DNA of 64,000 nucleotides from Scenedesmus sp. ARA3 (Eukaryota; Chlorophyta; Chlorophyceae; Sphaeropleales; Scenedesmaceae), in the NCBI GenBank assembly GCA_004335835.1, contig RWJK01001949.1:1-64000 (forward strand). The letters are read 5' to 3'. The notes under the pieces were generated by a model. It saw only the letters and a list, made by a program, of their open reading frames with translations, had not been told where the DNA came from and made no database searches. Positions 51,659 to 62,145 of this stretch are shown in pieces. A program made the translations under genes and the position numbers. Every line of letters starts with the position of its first letter. Position 1 is the first letter of the stretch.

Positions 51659-52929
51659 CTGCTGCCTGCATGGCAGTGTCAATTGCATGCATGATGTGCA
51701 TCAGAAGTTATAAAACATACAGCAAGCACCAGGAAAGCTGCGATTTGTTCACAGGGTTATAACAGCAGCAGAGGAGGGCAACAGCAGCTGCAACAGCAGC
51801 AGTACGCTGTGTTCCCATGTGCGTACCACAGCGCAGCTGCAAGCCGAATGTTCGTCCAGGTACGACGCATGGCATCCGCTTCGGCAGGATCGGACCTACT
51901 TTCTCGTCTATTTCTGCCTACGTGGGACATGGAACGTCATGATCTGGCTACCGGGACGCAGCGCCCACGCTAGCCTAGCCATAAAGCTGTGATTATGTTG
52001 TTAGTGATTTAAATGGCATGTTTACAACCTTAACAGTTGGTGAAGCAACGTTCAGCGTCAGAAGCGCATCATCAGTAGTGCAGCAATAGACACAAGCTGT
52101 TCTCACAGGCCTTGCTGTGAGGGCTGCAGCGTCTACACTATGTGAGCATACTGAGCATATAATCTTGACACACTCGATTCCACATTCGTTTGGCCAGGTT
52201 CTTGCAGGGTGGTGTTACCTGGAACACGTCCCTCCTGTGCTAGGGTTTATCCAGCCGCTCCATGGCTGCTGCACCACACTACCACCACCAACACTCATGC
52301 AGACACAAACAGCCTTAGTAACATGACAATCACATCTTGAGAACTACCACAAAGCCAAGCAGTTGAGCAATTGTCTAACAGCAACGTTTAGGCCCGCGCC
52401 TTGCATGCAAGGCGAAAGCCGCACAATTACCCCAACACATGCTGCTTTATGCATGCATGTTGTCATTTGCAGCACATTCTTGGCCTGTAAAATCACAAGA
52501 TAAACAGCATGTACATGCATGCATGCTCACACGAGATGCTCACAGCAATGAGATGCTTACAACAACAAGGATAACAGCAGGTGTGCTGGTGAACTGATCC
52601 CAAACTAACAATGACACTGCAGAATAACACAGCTATATGCACACTTGCCAGCAGCAGCGAGCTTGTGACGCGTACTGATAATGCGGAAATATGTCAAGAA
52701 CATCACTGTCTTATTCACCACAATCTCTGCTGTTTGGGCCCCATGCGGCTGTATCTTTGGAGAATCAGCATCAGGTTCTTCCATCAAAGTTCTGCATTGC
52801 ATGTCGTGGCACCAACATGATAGCACCGCAACAATGCACAAGCGCGCCCCAAACATGCAGGAACATAACTACAAGTACTGCGCACCAGCAGCATGGATTC
52901 TGACACTCACACCTTACAAAACGCTATAC
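51659..52929. other. 5' flank of EI24 and 3' flank of START gene
   Basis: The N-terminal exon and promoter of EI24 should lie between 51660 and about 51960, but no start is certain. An 18-bp perfect palindrome is at 52397-52414. No other gene is supported. Confidence 0.45.
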
Positions 52930-52934
52930 TTACA
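52911..52934 (-). promoter_or_regulatory. Probable poly(A) signals (TGTAA) of START gene
   Basis: Two TTACA on the plus strand (TGTAA on the minus strand) lie about 55-75 nt past the stop at 52989. Confidence 0.45.
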
Positions 52935-52988
52935 ATATATGCACAAAGTGTACACCATTGCAGCAGCCGCAATGGCATGCCCCGCCAT

Positions 52989-55900
52989 TCACAGCCTGAT
53001 GGTGATCTCTAAAGGCACTGCCGCTGCCAGCAGATCCGGCAGAGACAGGAAGCCACTGCTGCTGCTGTTTGTCTTCCTGCTGCTTGCCGCACTGTTCAGC
53101 TCCCACGCACCGTCCATGCTGCTGCTGCTGCTGCGCATGCTGCTGCTGCTGCTGCGCATGCTGCTGGCGGTGATACTCGCAACCGGCAGCGATGACACCA
53201 CCTTCTTCCCGCCCTTGCCCTTCGCAGACTTCGCTGCTGCTGCTGCTGCATCCTCTGCTGCTTCAAGCTGCCGCCGCCGCTGCACCTCTAGCCGCAGGTC
53301 TGCCATCATGTTCTGCAGCACGCGCGCACACAGCCCCCGCACCAGGTGCATCAGGGGCCCAGGGGGGCGGGCTTTTGGGGCTAGCGCCTGCTCCAGCGTC
53401 ACTAGTGTGGAGCAGTCCTGGCTGCTGCCGTTGTGCAGGCCTGCGAAAGAGACAGACAACAAGGCATGCAGCAGATGTGAAATGAACGCCAATGAAATGG
53501 CGTTGTGCTGCACCACCGAGGTGCATAACAGGAGCGGGTCAATGCTGGCGTGACCCTAGTAGGATTACCAAGCACGCGCATTTAGTGATCGCTGAATGAA
53601 ACAAGCACCTGCTGCGGCAACAATGAGGCCAGACAAGCCAAGCAGGCCAGCATCCAACTCACGTTGCTGCAGCGCTGACAGTGCTGAGCCCGGCGCCAGC
53701 CAGCCATGCTGCTGCTGCTGCTGCTGCTGGCCTGGCCTGTAGATGCTGTCCAGCGTGCTCTGCGTGAAGGGCTGCACGTTCCAGGTGCCGTCAAACTTCT
53801 TCATAAAGCCGTCGTTGCGCGCGTTGGTGAAGCGGATGGTACGCGCGTTGTCATCCTCCCACACAAACAGCTCTGCAGGCAGCAGCAGAAGCAAAAGGCG
53901 GTCCTAAAGTGCCTTTGGACTGGTGTTGATGCACACGTTCGTGAAGTGGATGGTGCGCGCGTTGTCATCCTCCCACACAACTAGCTCTGCAAGCACAGCG
54001 GCAACCGGCAAGTGTGGCCATGAGTGTGAGATGGTGTCATCATAGGTGTTGCAGGGGGCAGGAAGAAGCATTCATGTGGCAGGGTGAAAAGGATGGTGCG
54101 CGCGTTGTCGTCCTCCCACACAAACAGCTCTGCAGGCACAGCAGCAGCAGTCACAAGTGCCTTTAGATTGACGGTGTTGCCTGTGTTGGTGTGAAGCAGA
54201 TCATGCTCACATATAACACTAGAGCACAAACCCACACACATGCGTCATACATCAGTGAGTGAGTGAGTGACTACCCAGGCAGCTCTGCAGCTCCTGGGTA
54301 AGTTAAGGCTAAGAGGGTGTGTGTGGCNNNNNNNNNNNNNNNNNNNNNNNNNNNNNNCTACCCGTCCACTTGCGCCCTAGGGCACAAGCGGGGCGTATCG
54401 CTTGCGTGCGCTCATCTAAACCGTGGCTTTTTGCGGTGGTCTGGTTCGCCTGTACCGTGCTGTCGTTTCTTTGCAGGGTTCGAGTTCGGCTGTGCTAGTC
54501 TTGTGCCAATACATTTCCTTGCTGCCATCATGATTGCCTTGTCATACATCACCATCACCCACAGGAAGTATGAACGCCATGTACCCTACAAAAGCCAACC
54601 AAAATCACCCCCAGCCGCACAACCCCACACACCTGTATCAAAGCAACAGACAGCCACAGGTAACAAACATTCAACAAACATTCAAATAACACCCGCGCAC
54701 CTGTGTCAAAGGTGACAGACAGCCACAGGAACTTGGTGACTGCCCTGTGCCCGATGCGCAGCTTCCTGGCACCGTTTGAAAACACCCACACTCTAAGGTC
54801 GCAAGCAGCCACAACCCCACGCACCTGTGTCAAAGGTGACTGACAGCCACAGGAACTTGGTGACCGCCCTGTGCCCGATGCGCAGCTTGCGCAAGCCCTT
54901 GCCGTCATCCTCAAACATCACAAATAGCCACGACCCCTTGCACTTTTGTCATACACACAACCGACACCCACAGGAAGATTGCCACTGCTGTGCGCCCCAT
55001 GCGCAGTTCGCGGGCCTTCTTGCCGTCGCCAGGAAAGGTCCACCAAGTTCATCACAGCCGCACAACCCCACGCACCTGTGTCAAAGGTGACTGACAGCCA
55101 CAGGAACTTGGTGACTGCCCTGTGCCCGATGCGCAGCTTCCTGGCACCCTTGCCATCATCCTCCAGTGTGGTGCGGTGCAGCGTGTCTTTGATGCCGCGG
55201 AAGATCTCGTGCGAATCTGGTCAAACGTAACATAACAAGGCGGTCAAACATGACCACAGTCAGAGAGGGGAATGGCTGGACCTAGGCATAAGCAGTTGGA
55301 GAATGTTTCATGCACAAGCACACCAAAGTGCGACACTGCCACAGCCAGCATAGCAGGTGCTGCATGTGCAGTGTGCATGAGATGGGCAGTGCTGCTGTGG
55401 CAGACATGTAATGGATATGATGGCGTGTTTCCTGCAAAGGACTGCTGCCTATGCATGCAGTGCTGCCAGCCACAGCTGCTGCTGCAACACATACCAGGCA
55501 CCCGCTGCATGCATGCATACACCCACACTGCACTGCGAGAGGCCTGAGAATGTCCATCACCATGCATCTCAACCTTATCAGCCCTCATTGGCTACTGTGC
55601 CAGTGTGCTGTGCTGCAGGTGAGACCGCTGCAATGTTGTGTGATGACTTTCAGCAGCACCACAAAAGCTGTCTCAGCTAAGTCAGTGCTGATTCATCACT
55701 GCTAGGCTGCTGCATCTGCCTGCTGCTCATGGCCGCTCCAGCCACACTCACTGGGATCCCTCAGCACGCTGTACACATCATCAGGGGGAGCAACAATCTG
55801 CAGACATGTGGAGCACATGCACAAGGTTAGGTACGCATGCATAGCTGAGGACCACCAGCCGCTACTATACTGTGCTTATGTGCGTCATAGCAAGAATCAA

Positions 55901-56276
55901 ATTGTTCCTGCAAGCTGCTGATGTTAAAGGCACGCTTGCGCTGGCTTGACGCATAAGTGCTGGGATGGAATTTGCTCCATACAACAATCGACTGACTTGC
56001 ATGCCACTGATGCCCGCATGCATGCATGACAGTCGTTGACAGTTCCCACACAGCAGCAGCTGCAACCCAGTCTGGCACCAGTCCTGAAAGTCAGCACACC
56101 TTCGCCCTGAGGATCAGGTCATACAGGAATCCACTTGCGGGTTGACTGACAACAATTCGCTGGTCCTTTTCGCTCCAGCTATCCACTGATGGGCCCTCTG
56201 CTACTGCTGAATCCTGGTCCGGAGATGCAGCCTGGTGCTGCTGCGCGCTGCTGCTGTGTGCTGCAGGCATTGCCAT
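52989..56276 (-). CDS. COQ10/START-like polyketide cyclase family protein
   Basis: Exons: 56276-56100, 55797-55752, 55216-55076, 53872-53663, 53440-52989; phases 0, 1, 1, 1; 1026 nt, 341 aa. The fold is the SRPBCC 'coenzyme Q-binding COQ10 / polyketide cyclase' domain. It shows the first strand and helix (I-V-A-P-P-D-D-V-Y-S-V-L-R-D-P), then F-R-G-I-K-D-T and G-A-R-K-L-R-I-G-H-R-A-V; later W-E-D-D-N-A-R-T-I-R-F-T-N, D-G-F-M-K-K-F-D-G-T-W-N-V-Q-P-F, and a final helix R-G-L-C-A-R-V-L-Q-N-M-M-A-D-L. Plant and algal relatives are plastid or mitochondrial lipid- or quinone-binding proteins; the ligand here is unknown. The 59 N-terminal residues lack an obvious transit peptide, and a further upstream exon is possible (an acceptor-like GTTTCAG lies near 56300). 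The C-terminal tail is Ala/Lys/Ser-rich. Exons 3 and 4 have tandem copies. Confidence 0.8.
53813..54140 (-). repeat. 3-fold repeat of START exon 4 acceptor edge
   Basis: GCAG plus the segment coding Glu-Leu-Phe-Val-Trp-Glu-Asp-Asp-Asn-Ala-Arg-Thr-Ile starts at 53872, about 53986 and about 54131 on the minus strand. Only 53872 continues into the full exon. Confidence 0.9.
54328..54357. other. Assembly gap (30 N)
   Basis: A run of 30 N within intron 3 of the START gene, next to a GAGT repeat at about 54254-54270. Sequence on the two sides may not be truly adjacent. Confidence 0.99.
54700..55215 (-). repeat. 4-fold repeat of START exon 3 donor end
   Basis: The segment coding Arg-Lys-Leu-Arg-Ile-Gly-His-Arg-Ala-Val-Thr-Lys-Phe-Leu-Trp and its GTGCGTGG donor occurs in the real exon (55216-55076) and again at about 54985-54920 (more diverged), 54900-54820 and 54770-54700. 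A short trace of the segment end is also seen at about 54600-54550. Confidence 0.88.
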
Positions 56277-56807
56277 GCGACCACCCGTGACCGTCTGAAA
56301 CTTGGTTCGCTTTCACAGCACCCGGTGCGTGGAATTGGCAGCACTTGATCAACGTGAGATGCCGTACAATCAGCGGGTGCAAAGCCAAGCATACAGTGAA
56401 CGCGTCCACCACAGAAAAGTTGTTTGATGACGATGAGATTGTCTATGTATACACCACACGCTGAGGAAACGAGGGGTCGCAGCGGTTTGAGCAAAAATAC
56501 CTGTTACTCCTCAGGTACTCTGCATGGCGCCCTGTGCTAAAGGTAAAAGGTACATCTGCGAGGGAAGATATTCAGGAACCGGAACGAGTGCCATAAGAGC
56601 ATGGCACTGGCTGACAGCAAACTGAACTGCTGCATCCTCTAGTTGTAGCGAGCTCCTGTGGGCGGATCAGTGACTTGTGATCGCACACTTACACACTCAA
56701 CAAGAACTGGAGACGCTGCTCATCAATACCCGACCAGCAAGGGCACGCCTCTGTACTGCTGCTGCTGCAGCAGCAGGCCCTGAGGGGCTTCAGCAGCAAC
56801 AGCAGCA
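56277..56807. promoter_or_regulatory. Divergent intergenic region START gene / SPT5
   Basis: These 531 bp separate the START-like gene (minus) from SPT5 (plus), so both promoters lie here unless the START gene has a further 5' exon. No consensus element is evident. Confidence 0.4.
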
Positions 56808-59249
56808 ATGGCCAGGGATGAGGAGGAGCAGGTAAAGCACCTTTGCATTTGCCATCTGCAGAAAGCAGCCTTCCACCGAGCTAGCATGCTGTGGTGGTGT
56901 TACTGCCATCCCTGCACTTGCAGCGCTTGGGCTGCCCAACTTGTCTAGCCATTCACCTTGCACTGCAGCCATTCGTTGGTACCTTGTAGGCATTCTACCC
57001 AGCAGAGAACACATGCTGCATGTCTGATTCCCGCAAAGGCTCTGCGGTGGCCGCCATGTGACTATGTTTGTGGTATGCGTTGCCATGTGTTTGCTCAAAT
57101 TGGCTGCTCTGCTGTGCTTTTGCTTGCAGGAGTTCGAGGAAGAGGAGGACAGCGACTTTGAGGGAGGCTCCGGCGGAGATGATGATGTGGGTGCAGCAGC
57201 TTGTCTGCCTTTGCAGTATCAGCAGCTGATGGTTACCAGCAGCTAAGCAGCATGCGTAGAGCAGTGAAGGATCACTGCAGCAAGCACGCATGTGCACCTG
57301 GTCCAATGGACAACATGAGTTGGCAGGCTGCACGCTGCTGCTGCTGGTGCACGGTGGTTGCTGCAGGCTGTTAGGCACAGCTGGATGTAGCACCTTGTTC
57401 CTGTGTTTAGGCACTCTGCAGGGCTTGCAGTATTGCAGCAAGCTGGTGGTGCCAGGGTGTCCACTGCAACAGCAAGGCAACAGTTTGACAAGCGCATTTC
57501 ATTCGCAATAACATGTTGGTGCTTTTAACTCTGCTTTATATATCAAACTCAATGCTTGCAGGAAGAGGAGCTAGAGGAGGAGGAAGAGGAGGATGCCGGC
57601 AAAGGCCGCAGCAGCAAAGCCAGCAAGGCCAAAGCCAGCAGCAGCAGGGGGGCCAAGGGCAAGGCCGCCAGCGGCAGCAAGCGCAAGAAGTCGCAGTTCA
57701 TAGAGGCAGATGAGGCAGATGAGGTGAGCCCTGCCGCTGATCATTATGCACAGCATGCATGCGTGTTGCCAGCAGTGCTGCTGGCAGTAGCAGCAGCTGT
57801 AGTGGCAGTGGCTCTCACCAGAGCCATTTTGCCCGCAGCATGTGCAGTGGAGCTGTTGCCGGCGGTGCAACGGCAGTGAGCAGCAATGCTAGCGGCCTTC
57901 TGTATTGCAGTGCAACACCAGCGGCAGCAGCGGCTGTTGCCACAGCCATAGTGCCCGCAGCATGTGCAGTGGGCTGTTGCCAGCTATGCAGAGGCAGGAG
58001 CAGCAGTGCCAGCGGCGGCTACGGCAGCAGTGGCAATGACAGCAGTGGCAGCAGCCATAGCGCCGGCACTAGGAGGGGCTGCCGGCACATGTCAGGGGAT
58101 ACACGCCAGTAAAGCAGCATCCTGCAAGGCAATGGTCATGTCAGCAGCATGCTAGCAGTACACAGCAGCTGCTTCAGGCTTGCAGCGGCAGCACACCTGC
58201 AGGTGTTACTGCTGATGCCTCTGTGCTCGCAAGAGACGCGGCAGTGCTGCACCAGCTCCCGGCAGCTACCGACACAGCACAACATTTGCCCTGCAAGCAG
58301 TACCCAAGCACCAATGCTGCAGAACGTCACAATGCTTGTGTGTAAGTCAGTCTTGCTGCCGTGCTTGTTAAAACACCTCCTGCAGGACGATGATGAGGAA
58401 GAGGAGGGCGATGGAGGCGGCGGCAGGAAGCGGCCCAAGGCGTCCCGCTTCATTGATGACATAGCAGCAGTGGACAGCGATGAAGAGGAGGAGGAGGCAG
58501 ACGTGAGTGGTGCTGTGCACGTATGCTGCACGTGCGCAGTGGCAGCTGCGTGAGTGTGCATTGGTGGTGCTGCACCGGCTGTGACGTCTTGTCGCAGTGC
58601 AGCACTGGCAGCACTGGCAGCACTGGGGTAGTCTCAAATGGTGCCTTACTGGTAATGGCGTAGCATTGGATTGTAGCAGAAAATGCAGTAGGTGGAGCAG
58701 CTATTGCAAGCACACCAGCAGTCGGCACCTGCAGGACAACTGCCAGCTGTCTTATGCAGTGCCAGTGCTGCAGGCAGCAGAACGCATCTCAGTTCTTATA
58801 AAATGAAACCTGCTGGTTCATGCCTGCAGGAGGAGATGGACGACATGCTCGCTCATGAGGAGGACCTGGGGGGTGAGGAGCTTGGGGGCGCTAACGCTGC
58901 CGCGCACTACCGCGACCTGGAGCTGCGGCGCGGCGACAAGCGTGAGCAGACAGAAGAAGAGATGGCAAAGTACATCGAGGAAAAGTACAAGTGAGGCTGC
59001 AGGGGTTGAGTTTTGGGCTGCCGAGGTGGGGTCAAAAGGGTATAGGGTGCAAGACAGTTTTGGTGGCAACCTAGGATGCTGTTGGGAGCGCGAGCAAACC
59101 GAGGAGGAGATGGCAAAGTACATCGAGGAAAAGCACAAGTGAGGCTTGGGTGCAAGGCTGAGGGTTTCAGCAGCAGGGATACATTGCAGCTTGGCTTGAC
59201 TCAATGGTACAAGCCATGCCACTGACTTCTCAACTGCGCAGTGGCTGCC

Positions 59250-59302
<53 letters not shown>

Positions 59303-59381
59303 GGCTGCTGCTGCTGCAGGGGCGCGGACTGTGATGACGAAGGGGATGACTACGGGCACTACTGATCTTTGTCGCCTTTGT

Positions 59382-59423
<42 letters not shown>

Positions 59424-62104
59424 AGGGAGGCGGACTACGATGACGAGGAGGACGACTACGGCCACTACGGCGAAGAGGAGGACGTGGGCCAGCAGGGGCT
59501 GCAGCCCACCAAGGAGGACCCAGGCCTGTTCATCGTGACCTGCAGGTGCGGCAGGGGCAGTGGGTACTGTTTTGGCAGGGGTGTCAGGGGAGTGTTGAGT
59601 TTGCGCATGCTAGCATGCGACAGGCAGTTTGGCTTGGGGCTTGTGGCTTGTGTGTGTTTGCAAGCGCTGTCCAACTGCTAAATTCACCTGCTTAAACAAC
59701 CATCTGTCTGCCCTGCTGTCTGCTGTCTGCTGTCCTCCTCAGGCTGGGCTCTGAGCGCGAGGCGTGCATGCAGCTGCTGCAGAAGTGCTACAACATGGCG
59801 GAGCGTGGCACTCCCCTGGCCATCAAGTCTGCGGTGTGCCTGGACCACCTGAAGGGCTTCTTCTACGTGGAGGCGTTTAGGGACTCACACGTGAGTGGGG
59901 GAAACCAGTGAAACAGCGCAGGATAGTGCAGAACAACGGGATACAAGGCTTGGTTGCTGCTCGCGGGGGAGCTTGTGCAGGGCTAGGGGGAGGGGCCTGT
60001 GCTAGAGAGTTGGTGAACTGTTGAGAGTGCCACCATGAGCGGTTCTTCTGTGTGCTTTTCTGTTACAGACAGCTGGTGCAGGACAAGCACTCACACGCAG
60101 AATGATGAAATTGTCTGCCTCACAGCACAACCGCTGTGCATGCTCACCCACACATGCATGCATGCTCGCACATTGTGTGTCAATCTCGCAGGTCATGGAG
60201 GCGGTGCGTGGCCTGCGCACCATCTTCCCCAGCAAGGGCGCGCGCCTGGTGCCGCTGAAGGAGCGGCCCGCGGCCATCACCGTCAACCGCGCAGCTAAGG
60301 CGGCCATCGAGCGCGACAGCTGGGTGCGTGTGAGGGGAGGGCTCTACAAGGATGACCTGGCCAAGGTGCGGGTGTGTTTGTGTGTGGCTATACTGCTTTG
60401 TGTGCGCCGTTTCTAATAATGGTCTTAGCTTTTGTGGGGAGTTGTTGTGGGATCGTGCCTATGAACGTGCAGCGTGAGGGGCGGGCTCTACAAGGACGAC
60501 CTGGCCAAGGTGCGCATCACTGCAATGGCCTTGTTATTCCTGGTGGGAGGTATGTCAGTGACAGCAGGGTCAGTGACAGCTAGGTGCGTGTGAGGGGAGG
60601 GCTCTACAAGGATGACCTGGCCAATGTGCGTGCACTGTCTTGTGTGCGTTGCTTGTGAGCAGGATACGGATGTTTCTAGGGTGTTTAGTGGATTGTGCTC
60701 AAGACAGTGCAGTGCAACATCAATAACAATGCCATCAACAACGTCTCAAATGTTGTGCTGGTTTGTCTGTTGCAGGTGTTTGACGTGGACTTTGCCGGGG
60801 GGCGCGCCACCATCAAGCTGGTGCCACTTCTCATCACATTGGCTTTCAAGCTCAAGCAACGACGTGCGTTATTCCACTTTCGCTGCAGGTGGCCAACGTG
60901 GACTTCGCCGGCTGTGCCGCCATCCAGCTGGTGCTGCGCCTTGTCATGTTGCAACCTTTTGTCATGTGTTACTTATTACTGCAGGTGGTGGACGTGGACT
61001 TTGCCGGGGGCCGTGCCACCATCAAGCTGGTGCCGCGCCTGGACCTGGCAGCCATGGCCAAGGACCACATGGGAGGCGGTGAGGCGCTGCTGCTTTGATA
61101 CTGCATTGATATAATAGTCTTATTGTAAGCCATACCTTTCGGCATCAGCACCGCGCCTCACCACATGGACTACATGGGGGGCGGTGAGGCGCCTGGCGTG
61201 CTGCGTGGATATTGAGATAATATAATAGCCGTGTTGTAAGCCATACCTTTCGGCATCGGCGCCGCGCCTCACCCAGCCTGGCTGCCATGGCCAAGGACCA
61301 CATGGGAGGCGGTGAGGCGCAGCTGGGCAGCACTTGCGGCTGCACTGCGGCGCTGCTGCATTGTAGCACTGCAGCTTATAATGCAGCTGCAGCTGCTGCT
61401 GCATCACTGATGTGGGCCTGGTGCGTGTACGCCGCGTACTGCTTGCACTCACCAGCTTTTTGAGTTGAGAAGTAACAAGTTGCAATCTCTCGCCCTGTGC
61501 AGGCGGGCGGCGCAATCCGTTTGGGCGCCAGGCGGTGCGCCCTCCACCCAAGCCGTGGCGGTCCAGGGAGGCGGGCGACCTGGGCTTGCCAGTGGGCAAG
61601 GACAGGAACGACCCCAACGTGTTCACACTGAACACACACAGGTGAGAAGTTCACACTGAACACATGCGCAACCTTGAGTTTCACACTGAATAAACGTGTG
61701 AGCTGGGGCTGCCAGTGGGCAAGGACAGGAACGACCCCAACGTGTTCACACTGAACACGCACAGGTGAGAAGTTCACACTGAACACATGCGCAACCTCGA
61801 GTTTCACACTGAATAAACGTGTGAGCTGGGGCTGCCAGTGGGCAAGGACAGGAACGACCCCAACGTGTTCACGCTCAACACACACAGGTTATCAACACTA
61901 ACACCATGAACACTAACACCATGGATTGCAATCTGAGTTGCTGGCAATGACAGGGACAACCCTAGCGTCACCATGTCTGCGCAGACAAGTCATGCCACTA
62001 TTGATCTTGTTTCACCAGTCGCGCGTGTGGGTCCTGGCGCCATCGAGGAGTGAGGTACTTGTGTATGCTGAACATGCCAATCTGCTGACACTCTGCTGTG
62101 TTAT

Positions 62105-62145
<41 letters not shown>

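Noticed and set aside
54358..54500. Possible tRNA after the gap because of a 'gggttcgagttc' B-box-like stretch
   Set aside because: No matching acceptor stem, D arm or anticodon arm could be drawn.
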